NCBI GenBank assembly: GCA_038255145.1
Contig: JBBSLP010000104.1
Coordinates: forward strand, 1 to 10,807
Source: WHTX01 sp038255145
GTDB lineage: Bacteria; Actinomycetota; Acidimicrobiia; Acidimicrobiales; CAIXPF01
DNA: 10,807 bases
Direction of reading: 5' to 3'
The notes beneath the pieces were generated by a model that worked only from the letters and a program-made list of their open reading frames with translations, did not search any database and was not told the DNA's origin. Of this stretch, positions 5,908 to 10,807 are shown one piece after another; the stretch's first letter is position 1, and each line of letters starts with the position of its first letter. The position numbers and the translations under genes are program-made.

Positions 5908-6207
5908 ATGCCGCTCGGCATCCACTTCGCCAACTTCACCCTGCCCGGAGGCCCCGAGGCTCTGGCCGGCACCCTGGCCGACACGGCCCGGGTCGCCGAT
6001 GAGGGTGGCGTGGCCCTGTTCACCCTCATGGACCACTGGTTCCAGATGGAGACCCTGGCCACGGCGCAGGACCCCATGCTCGAGGGCTACACCGCCCTGG
6101 GCATCGACCTGGTCGAGGTGGCCCCCATGACGCCCGACCCCGTGGGGTTGGTCAGCGACCTGGCCGAGAAGGTCGTCCCTCGGCTCGCTCAGCTCGGCCC
6201 GGCCTGA
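5908..6207 (+). pseudogene. LLM-class F420-dependent-type oxidoreductase with a large in-frame internal deletion
   Basis: The 99-residue frame starts as a luciferase-like monooxygenase: MPLGIHFANFTLPGG, ALFTLMDHWFQME and DPMLEGYT at residues 1-61 are classic for this F420-type subgroup. It then passes straight into the family's C-terminal end, ALGIDLVEVAPMTPDPVG and LVPRLAQL-like residues. Full-length members are about 290-320 residues, so roughly 200 residues, most of the TIM barrel, are missing. The join near 6088-6100 is in frame. ATG 5908 was chosen over GTG 5896 because AGG lies seven bases upstream and homologues begin MPLGIHF. The remaining protein cannot form the barrel or bind F420. 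It could be expressed as a short peptide, but it is best called a deletion pseudogene. Confidence 0.82.
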
Positions 6208-6227
6208 GGGAGCACCACCCTCGGGCG

Positions 6228-6575
6228 CTAGAGGCCCAGGTGCAACCGCAGCGCGTCATCGACCGAGGTCATGAGCGCGGGCGGAAGCACGGCGACCTGG
6301 CGGCCCACCCGCTCGACAGCCACCGAGCGGACCTGTTCGGCGTGGGCCTTCGAGTCGGCTGCCAGACCGGTGTCGGTCGCCGCCAGCAAGACCTGGAAGG
6401 GCAGGACCCGGCGCACGTTCGACGTCACCGGCACCACCGTCACCACGCCCCGGCCCAGGCGCGTCGCCGTGCGGTTGGCCTCGTCGTTGCTCACGATCAC
6501 CGCGGGACGCCGCTTGTTCGCCTCGGCACCCCGGACGGGTTCGAGGTCGACCAGGCAGATCTGGCCCCGGCGCAT
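6228..6575 (-). CDS. mazF: MazF/PemK-type endoribonuclease toxin
   Basis: A 115-residue protein of typical MazF length. The N-terminal strand MRRGQICLVDLEPVRGAEANK leads into the conserved KRRPAVIVSND segment. VVTVVPVTSNVRR supplies the conserved Thr-containing strand, and the C-terminus VDDALRLHLGL is the usual terminal helix. Family toxins cut mRNA or structured RNA at short sequences; the target here cannot be predicted. Its ATG shares one base with the stop of the upstream antitoxin gene (TGATG), so the two are translationally coupled, with the antitoxin first. It stops in TAG at 6230-6228, converging on the LLM remnant. All conserved segments are present, so it is probably active. Confidence 0.92.
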   Translation of the reverse strand: MRRGQICLVDLEPVRGAEANKRRPAVIVSNDEANRTATRLGRGVVTVVPVTSNVRRVLPFQVLLAATDTGLAADSKAHAEQVRSVAVERVGRQVAVLPPALMTSVDDALRLHLGL

Positions 6576-6793
6576 CAGGCGATCCCGTCAGCTGCGGTCG
6601 GCTCCCACATGGCCGCGTCTCCCGACTCGTCCCACTCGGACCACGCCTCCTCGTAGGCAGCGTCGAGGCCGGCGTTGCGGAGCAGGCGCACCGCCTTCTG
6701 CACCGCCGCCGAACGGGATCCGCCACCCTGGGACCGGGCGTACTCGTCGAGGAAGGCCACGTCTTCCTCTGACAGGCTCACACTCACCTTCAT
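6575..6793 (-). CDS. mazE: Ribbon-helix-helix antitoxin partner of MazF
   Basis: A 72-residue acidic protein. Residues 1-40 (MKVSVSLSEEDVAFLDEYAR, SRSAAVQKAVRLLRN) are a ribbon-helix-helix DNA-binding domain of the CopG/MetJ type. Residues 41-72, rich in Glu, Asp and Trp (EEAWSEWDESGDAAMWE), are the expected flexible toxin-neutralising tail. It should bind MazF and, with it, repress its own promoter. ATG 6793 fits the domain start; no strong Shine-Dalgarno sequence is visible because the operator occupies the leader. The gene is called mazE for its partnership, although the fold is RHH rather than the AbrB-like fold of E. coli MazE. Confidence 0.9.
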   Translation of the reverse strand: MKVSVSLSEEDVAFLDEYARSQGGGSRSAAVQKAVRLLRNAGLDAAYEEAWSEWDESGDAAMWEPTAADGIA

Positions 6794-6845
6794 ACCACCA
6801 TGCTACCGGTGGTAGGAGGTATAAAGCTACTGCGGTACGAAGCAA
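6792..6845 (-). promoter_or_regulatory. Promoter and nested palindromic operator of the mazEF pair
   Basis: Three concentric or overlapping inverted repeats precede the antitoxin ATG: TACCACC-N8-GGTGGTA at 6793-6814, CTACC-GGT-GGTAG at 6803-6815 and ATACC/GGTAT at 6792-6822. A minus-strand promoter fits beside them: TTGCTT at 6845-6840, 16 bases, then TATACC at 6823-6818. The operator therefore overlaps the -10 element and the transcript start. RHH antitoxins bind short inverted repeats cooperatively, so repeated half sites suggest several dimers. Confidence 0.65.
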
Positions 6846-6936
6846 CGGAAGGCCTGGAAAGGGCACGCCCGGGCGCCATAGGGTGCAGCGCCGGGGACCA
6901 CGCGGCCCGGCCGGCTGGGGGATCTGGGCATGGCTT

Positions 6937-6964
6937 GTCACCCGCGGGCACCGTGATCGACGTC
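6937..6964 (+). promoter_or_regulatory. Candidate ECF-type promoter upstream of the sigma gene
   Basis: GTCACCCGCGG starts 39 bases before the sigma-factor ATG and is followed by GATCG and CGTC (6961-6964). TGTCAC / CGTC-like pairs are known for some actinobacterial ECF groups. The same 11-mer precedes the gene at 9315 at a similar distance (9279-9305), which raises confidence that it is functional. Spacing to the CG-rich -10 is not identical in the two sites, so the exact elements are uncertain. Confidence 0.35.
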
Positions 6965-6975
6965 AGTAGGTCCTG

Positions 6976-7584
6976 ATGCAGGCCTTCGTCTTCCCGGACC
7001 TGTTCGCCACCGCCGGCGTCAGCCGGCTCGAGGCCGACCCCGTGGCGGCCTCTGTCGTCGACCCCGCGGCGCTGGTGACGACCCTTTTCGTCGAGCAGGG
7101 CGAGAGCCTGGTGCGGTTGGTGCGCCTGTTCGTCGACGATCGCAACGCGGCCGAGGACCTGGTGCAGGAGGCCTTCATCCGCCTGGCCCGTTCGGCCCAC
7201 CGGATCAGCGATCCCACCCGATCGGCCGCCTACCTGCGCTCCATCGCCCTCAACCTGGCCCGCGACCACAACCGCCGAGGTCTGGTGTCGTTGCGCCACC
7301 AGCTCCCCTTCGACGACGCCGTGGCGTCGCTGGAAGACGTGGTGCTGCTCCGGGCCGACCAACAGGCGGTCATCGATGCCCTGCGGGCCCTCCCCCACCG
7401 CCAGCGGGACTGCCTGATCCTGCGCTACTTCGACGAGTTCGGCGTCGACGCCATCGCCGACGCCCTGGGCATCTCCCGCAACTCGGTCAAGACCCACCTC
7501 ACCCGAGGCATCCGGGCCCTCGAACGGACGCTGAGCGACCTCGGCGTCGCGGCCTCGGCCTCCTCGGGGACATCGGCGCGCTGA
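6976..7584 (+). CDS. ECF-family RNA polymerase sigma factor
   Basis: A 202-residue protein with the two domains of ECF sigma factors. Region 2 lies at about residues 34-105 (LVRLVRLFVDDRNAAEDLVQ, then YLRSIALNLARDHNRR). Region 4 lies at about 137-190 (ALRALPHRQRDCLILRYF, IADALGISRNSVKTHLTRG), the latter including the helix-turn-helix that reads the -35 element. The first 30 residues are not conserved-looking, and GTG 7042 is a possible later start; ATG 6976 was kept as the longest frame after the upstream motif. It is followed after 15 bases by a membrane protein likely to act as its anti-sigma factor, then by an exported protein. This is the usual order for envelope-stress or surface-sensing sigma loci. 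Confidence 0.9.
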   Translation: MQAFVFPDLFATAGVSRLEADPVAASVVDPAALVTTLFVEQGESLVRLVRLFVDDRNAAEDLVQEAFIRLARSAHRISDPTRSAAYLRSIALNLARDHNRRGLVSLRHQLPFDDAVASLEDVVLLRADQQAVIDALRALPHRQRDCLILRYFDEFGVDAIADALGISRNSVKTHLTRGIRALERTLSDLGVAASASSGTSAR

Positions 7585-7599
7585 CGCCCCGACACGCAC

Positions 7600-8277
7600 A
7601 TGGCCGACCGCACCGACACCGACACCGGCCTCCACCTGCGGCGCGTCCTCACCGAGGCCGCGCACCAGGTCGAGCCGTCGGCCGACCTGTTCGAGCGGGT
7701 CGTGCTCAGCATCGGCGAGGACGGGCGCCTGCGGTACCAGCGACGCCGGCGCCTGGGCATCGTCGGTTGCCTGGCCGGAGCCGCCGCGGCCATCGGCGCC
7801 GCCACCATCGATGACGACAAGGGAGCCCTGCTCATGGACTGGTGGATCCTCGAACTGCTGTGGTTCGCGTTGATGGTGGGGCTGGCCCTGTGGCTGGGAC
7901 CGTTCATCCGACGGTTCGGCAAGAGCTATGCCGCGGACGTCTTCCGGGCCAACCCCCGCACGGGCAAGAGCTTCATCGTCCTCATGGACGTCGCCTACTA
8001 CCTGATCTTCTTCGCCTACATCCTGTTCAACGTGCGCTACGAGCCCGACGTCGACTGGCGGGACGTCGTCACCGCGGCGCAGCTGCGCAGCACCACCATC
8101 CGCGTCGGCGGCATCCTGCTCGTCGTCGGGCTGCTCCATGGCCTGAACGTCCTGACACTGCCGGTCATGGGCCGGATCTTCACCCTCAACCGCCAGCTCG
8201 ACAGCGACCTCCCCCCGGCCGTCCCGTCCACCTCCCCGCCGCCCACCTCCCCGCCACCGGTGATGTCCGAGGGGTGA
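7600..8277 (+). CDS. Multi-pass membrane protein, candidate anti-sigma factor
   Basis: A 225-residue protein whose first 48 residues are soluble and charged (LRRVLTEAAHQVEPSADLFE, RVVLSIGEDGRLRYQRRRR). This is the size and position of a sigma-binding N-terminal segment. A hydrophobic stretch follows (GIVGCLAGAAAAIGAA), then three clear helices: WWILELLWFALMVGLALWL, SFIVLMDVAYYLIFFAYIL and GGILLVVGLLHGLNVLTL. It ends in a Pro/Ser/Thr-rich tail. The gene lies 15 bases after the sigma gene and overlaps the next gene in a GTGA arrangement. The anti-sigma role is inferred from order and topology; I see no zinc-binding HxxxCxxC motif. An internal ATG at 7834 would give a shorter three-helix protein, so the N-terminal part could be a later fusion. 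Confidence 0.72.
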   Translation: MADRTDTDTGLHLRRVLTEAAHQVEPSADLFERVVLSIGEDGRLRYQRRRRLGIVGCLAGAAAAIGAATIDDDKGALLMDWWILELLWFALMVGLALWLGPFIRRFGKSYAADVFRANPRTGKSFIVLMDVAYYLIFFAYILFNVRYEPDVDWRDVVTAAQLRSTTIRVGGILLVVGLLHGLNVLTLPVMGRIFTLNRQLDSDLPPAVPSTSPPPTSPPPVMSEG

Positions 8278-9269
8278 CGGTGCGCCCGACCGCCGCCTGC
8301 GTCCTCGCCCTCGTCCTCGTCCTGGCTGCCGCGGGTGTGCTCGGCGCGGGACCGGGCCGGGCGGGATCGGCAGTCGTCCAGGCGACGAGCGTCGCCGACC
8401 GGCCCACGGCCGAGCTGCCCACGGCGGAGGTGGACCCCTCGGACCGGGGCCGGCAGCTGGCCGTGCTCGACCACCTGGGTGCCGTCGAGGTGGTCCGCCT
8501 ACGACCCACCGGCTTCGCCCCCAACCGGACCGGTGCCGTCCGCCAGTGCCGCGCCGATGTGGAGCTGCGCTGCGGCCCGCCCTTCCCCGTCCGCTTCGAC
8601 AACGACGGGGCCGCCGACATCCAGTACCGGGTGACGGCATCCGTGGACGGCGACGGCGGACCCTGGGGCTGCGGGGGCGACGATCGCTGCGTCGTCGAGG
8701 TCGGCGACGGTGACGACGTCGGCTACGTCGACACCTCCTTCGGCGACCGGGCCCCGGTGGACGTCGGGGTCGAGGTCCTCGGCGGCCGACGGGTCCACGC
8801 CGGCGACGTCGTCCGCATCCGGGTCAGCGGCACCATGCCCGACGGCGGGACCGAGGTCGTGCTGTGCCAGCGGTTGGCCGCCATCCCCGCCGCGTGCCTG
8901 GCCCTGGCCCCACTGCCACCGGGCACGGCGAGCTCGGGCCCGGAGGCGGTGACCGTGGAGGTGTCGGGCGCGGCGGCGCGACGCTGTGATCCCGGGCCGT
9001 GCACGCTGACCATCGCCCGGAACGGGCAGCCCGTCCGCGCCGACGTGGTGACCCTGCGGGTGACCGCCGCCAACGTGGTCCACTACACGGGCAGGCGCCT
9101 GGCCGCCGGGCTGACCGTGGCCGTGGCCCTCCTCGCCGTGGCCCTGGGCCTGTGGCGCGGCCACGACTGGTCCCCACCCCGGGCGGCGGACGGGTCGGCC
9201 ATCGATGACGCCGCCTTCGCCGACCTCGACGCCGAGGTGGCCGCGGCCGAGGTCGCGACCGGGCCCTGA
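8274..9269 (+). CDS. Exported, membrane-anchored protein with two tandem neocarzinostatin-like domains
   Basis: A 331-residue protein with a signal peptide at about 7-31 (ACVLALVLVLAAAGVLGAG). Two extracellular domains follow at about 65-157 and 160-268, then a transmembrane helix at 276-294 (LAAGLTVAVALLAVALGLW) and a cytoplasmic tail rich in Asp, Glu and Ala. Eight cysteines form four close pairs: C92/C100, C133/C139, C198/C208 and C238/C243. In the second domain the spacings (nine and four residues) equal those of the two neocarzinostatin disulfides as I recall them, and TGFAPN with VRQC in the first resembles that fold's conserved strand. The chromophore pocket cannot be judged. The gene starts at GTG 8274, overlapping the upstream stop (GTGA); GTG 8280 is possible. 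The fold is an inference. It may be the sensor of the sigma locus. Confidence 0.75.
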   Translation: MTVRPTAACVLALVLVLAAAGVLGAGPGRAGSAVVQATSVADRPTAELPTAEVDPSDRGRQLAVLDHLGAVEVVRLRPTGFAPNRTGAVRQCRADVELRCGPPFPVRFDNDGAADIQYRVTASVDGDGGPWGCGGDDRCVVEVGDGDDVGYVDTSFGDRAPVDVGVEVLGGRRVHAGDVVRIRVSGTMPDGGTEVVLCQRLAAIPAACLALAPLPPGTASSGPEAVTVEVSGAAARRCDPGPCTLTIARNGQPVRADVVTLRVTAANVVHYTGRRLAAGLTVAVALLAVALGLWRGHDWSPPRAADGSAIDDAAFADLDAEVAAAEVATGP

Positions 9270-9278
9270 CCACCGCCG

Positions 9279-9305
9279 GTCACCCGCGGCGGGACGGCGA
9301 TCGTC
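9279..9305 (+). promoter_or_regulatory. Second copy of the candidate ECF promoter motif
   Basis: GTCACCCGCGG at 9279-9289, followed by GATCG (9299-9303) and CGTC (9302-9305), starts 36 bases before the GTG of the next gene. The 11-mer is identical to the one before the sigma gene. It overlaps a small CCGCC/GGCGG hairpin (9273-9292) that could equally be a terminator of the upstream gene. Confidence 0.33.
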
Positions 9306-9314
9306 TGTAGCCGT

Positions 9315-9980
9315 GTGCACACCACAACGAGGCGAGTACCGGTCCCGACGACCCCGCCGCTGTCCCGAGCCGGACGGGCCCGCGGCCTGCTCCTGGGTCT
9401 GAGCGCCGGAGCGGCCGCCGGGGCCGTCCTCGGTTGCGGGTTGCGGGGGTTCATGCGCCTGGTGGCCTCGGATCCCGCTTTCACCTGGTCGGGCACCCTG
9501 TTCGTGGTCGGGCTCTTCGCTGCTTTCGGCGCCACCCAGGGCCTGGCCGCCGCCGGTCGGATCGTCCACCTGCGGCGGCCGGCGCTGACCATCCTGCGCG
9601 CCGTCGGCACCGCGGGCATGCTCCTGACCATGATGGGAGCGGGCATGCTCCTGGCCCCGACGGTGCTCGGGGGTGGCCTGGCTGCGCATCGGACCTCCTG
9701 GCCCCGATGGCTGCGCGCCGCGTGCGCCACCATCGCCGTCCTCACCGCAGCCGCCGTGGCCGTCGGCTTGGGGGCCGAGCTCGGCTTCGGGCTGCGGGCC
9801 CTGGCCGGCACCATGGCCATGGTGGTCGGCTACGGCGTGCTCGTGGCCATGACCGGGGCCACGCTCCGACCCCAGCCCGACGGCTGGGCGCCGGCCCGCC
9901 GACCGTCCGTCGTGGCCGCCACGGCGACGCTGGCCGTCGGCGCCACCCTCCTGGGACTGGCGGTGGTGGGTGCCGGGTGA
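9315..9980 (+). CDS. Six-helix membrane protein, unknown function
   Basis: A 221-residue protein with a short basic N-terminus (RAGRAR before helix 1, positive-inside) and six hydrophobic segments: GLLLGLSAGAAAGAVLGCG, GTLFVVGLFAAFGATQGLA, VGTAGMLLTMMGAGMLLAP, CATIAVLTAAAVAVGLGAE, LAGTMAMVVGYGVLVAM and TATLAVGATLLGLAVVG. I do not recognise the family. GTG 9315 starts the frame with no strong Shine-Dalgarno sequence. It lies 45 bases after the neocarzinostatin-like gene, on the same strand, and shares the putative ECF motif with the sigma gene, so it may belong to that regulon. Small Gly/Ala-rich helices suggest tight packing, but no transport or catalytic motif is seen. Confidence 0.75.
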   Translation: MHTTTRRVPVPTTPPLSRAGRARGLLLGLSAGAAAGAVLGCGLRGFMRLVASDPAFTWSGTLFVVGLFAAFGATQGLAAAGRIVHLRRPALTILRAVGTAGMLLTMMGAGMLLAPTVLGGGLAAHRTSWPRWLRAACATIAVLTAAAVAVGLGAELGFGLRALAGTMAMVVGYGVLVAMTGATLRPQPDGWAPARRPSVVAATATLAVGATLLGLAVVGAG

Positions 9981-10033
9981 CGGGCGGCAGGGACGGGTCG
10001 GCCTTGGGTCGTGGCTGCTCCTAGGTTGCCGCC

Positions 10034-10807
10034 ATGGACACGATCTGGGTGCTGGGTGACCAGCTGAACCGGTCGCTCGGTCCCCTCCGCCTGGCCCGCC
10101 CGGGGAGGGAACGGGTGCTCGTCGTGCACAGCACGGCCAAGGCGGCCTCCAGGCGCTGGCACCGCCAGCGGCTCCACCTGGTCACCTCGGCCATGCGCCA
10201 CTTCGCCGCCGAGCTCGCCGAAGAGGGCTTCGACGTCGACGAACGCCACGCCCCCACCCTGGCTGCGGGCCTGGCCGCCCACCGGGCCGAGCACCGCCCG
10301 TCCCGGGTGCGGGCCATGGAACCGGCGTCCTTCGACGGGCTGGCCATGCTCGGGCGCAACGGCGTCGACGTCGAGCGGTCCGACCAGTTCCTGTGCCACT
10401 ACGAGGACTTCGGGGCCTGGGTCGAGGGCCGCCGATCCACGAAGATGGAGGACTTCTACCGCTGGCAACGGGTTCGCCTCGACGTGCTGATGGACGGTGA
10501 CGAGCCCGCCGGCGGTCGCTGGAACTACGACGCCGACAACCGCGAACGGCCGCCCCGGGACGGTCGCCGCTGGCCCGAGCCCCCGCGCACCCCCGTCGAC
10601 GACATCGATGTCGCCGTCCTCGACGGCCTACCCCACAACTGCTGGGGCGCGGCACCCGACGGGGTGTGGGCCACCACCCGGACCGAGGCCCTGCGCCGGC
10701 TCGACCACGCCATCACCGAGGTGCTCCCCCGGTTCGGGCCCCACGAGGACGCCATGCTCACCACCAGCTGGCACCTGGCCCACACCCTGCTCAGCCCCTA
10801 CCTCAAC
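10034..10807 (+). CDS. FeS-type cryptochrome/photolyase (PhrB-like, deoxyribodipyrimidine photolyase-related), partial
   Basis: The first 258 residues are in the window, open to its right edge; full-length members are near 500. The N-terminal domain begins MDTIWVLGDQLNRSLGPL, the family hallmark, and continues with a Rossmann-like antenna domain. Recognisable motifs are MEDFYRWQRVRLDVLMDG, GGRWNYDADNRERPP, FGPHEDAM and LAHTLLSPYLN, all in the order seen in the DPRP/PF04244 and FAD-binding region. These enzymes repair UV lesions, notably (6-4) photoproducts, using FAD, an antenna cofactor and a 4Fe-4S cluster; the cluster cysteines would lie beyond the window. ATG 10034 starts the conserved sequence. 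There is no obvious operon partner; the gap to the gene ending at 9980 is about 50 bases. Confidence 0.92.
   Translation, partial: MDTIWVLGDQLNRSLGPLRLARPGRERVLVVHSTAKAASRRWHRQRLHLVTSAMRHFAAELAEEGFDVDERHAPTLAAGLAAHRAEHRPSRVRAMEPASFDGLAMLGRNGVDVERSDQFLCHYEDFGAWVEGRRSTKMEDFYRWQRVRLDVLMDGDEPAGGRWNYDADNRERPPRDGRRWPEPPRTPVDDIDVAVLDGLPHNCWGAAPDGVWATTRTEALRRLDHAITEVLPRFGPHEDAMLTTSWHLAHTLLSPYLN

Noticed and set aside
6790..8640. A 616-codon open frame on the minus strand opposite the sigma locus
   Set aside because: Its composition is low-complexity Arg/Gly/Pro/His-rich with no domain. It is the antisense shadow of three well-supported + strand genes and exists because high GC removes stop codons.
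9273..9292. CCGCC/GGCGG hairpin as a terminator of the neocarzinostatin-like gene
   Set aside because: Five-pair stem with a ten-base loop and no T-run; at this GC content it is not convincing, and it overlaps the candidate promoter motif.
8499..9689. A 396-codon minus-strand frame spanning two + strand genes
   Set aside because: Repetitive Gly/His/Gln-rich translation, no recognisable start signal, and it crosses two better genes with clear membrane and cysteine patterns.
1..10807. CRISPR array, tRNA or rRNA genes, insertion sequences
   Set aside because: No spaced repeats of 25-40 bases, no cloverleaf or TTCRA-loop signatures, no rRNA motifs and no transposase-like frames were seen. The only tandem repeat is the pentamer array at 132-181.

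Overview
The window is very GC-rich throughout (by eye above 70 percent), with GTG starts, C/G-ending codons and a gene set (MmyB-type regulators, F420-type luciferase-like oxidoreductases, FeS-type photolyase, ECF sigma factors) that suggests a chromosome of a high-GC actinobacterium, perhaps of the Acidimicrobiia/Iamia-Ilumatobacter type. That lineage call is an inference from composition and protein flavour, not from a marker gene.

Layout. Positions 1-1323: the tail of an unrecognised + strand gene, a pentamer microsatellite, an intact MmyB-type HTH regulator (-), a perfect inverted-repeat operator, and the remains of the divergent NTF2/SnoaL-like gene it probably controlled. Positions 1356-2732: a D-amino-acid oxidase pseudogene with several lesions (-), then a glycolipid-binding-type protein (+) whose 5' end looks eroded. 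Positions 2769-5153 (-): an intact, translationally coupled NAD operon, nrtR-pnuC-nadR. It reads as a Nudix/winged-helix regulator, a nicotinamide riboside importer and a bifunctional ribosylnicotinamide kinase/NMN adenylyltransferase. Its candidate promoter is of the leaderless TANNNT type, with an inverted repeat over the -35 region. Positions 5223-6207 (+): a broken Tat/lipoprotein substrate-binding protein cut off by a deletion, a small membrane protein, and an F420-dependent-type oxidoreductase that has lost roughly two thirds of its length in frame. Positions 6228-6823 (-): a compact mazEF-type toxin-antitoxin pair with a nested palindromic operator.

Positions 6936-9980 (+): an apparently intact four-gene surface-signalling locus. 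It comprises an ECF sigma factor, a multi-pass membrane protein with an N-terminal cytoplasmic segment (candidate anti-sigma factor), a single-pass exported protein with two tandem cysteine-paired domains resembling the neocarzinostatin fold, and a six-helix membrane protein. An identical 11-mer, GTCACCCGCGG, lies 36-39 bases before the first and last genes of this block and may be the sigma factor's own -35 element. This is the best candidate here for an undescribed system. Positions 10034-10807 (+): the N-terminal part of a FeS-type (PhrB-like) photolyase running off the window.

The other main theme is decay. Between 1086 and 6207, four genes are clearly broken and a fifth is doubtful. Several retain both gene ends but have lost the middle, while the NAD operon among them is intact. 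This suggests deletion-biased gene loss with selection keeping NAD salvage, though two of the frameshifts lie in C/G homopolymers and should be checked against reads.
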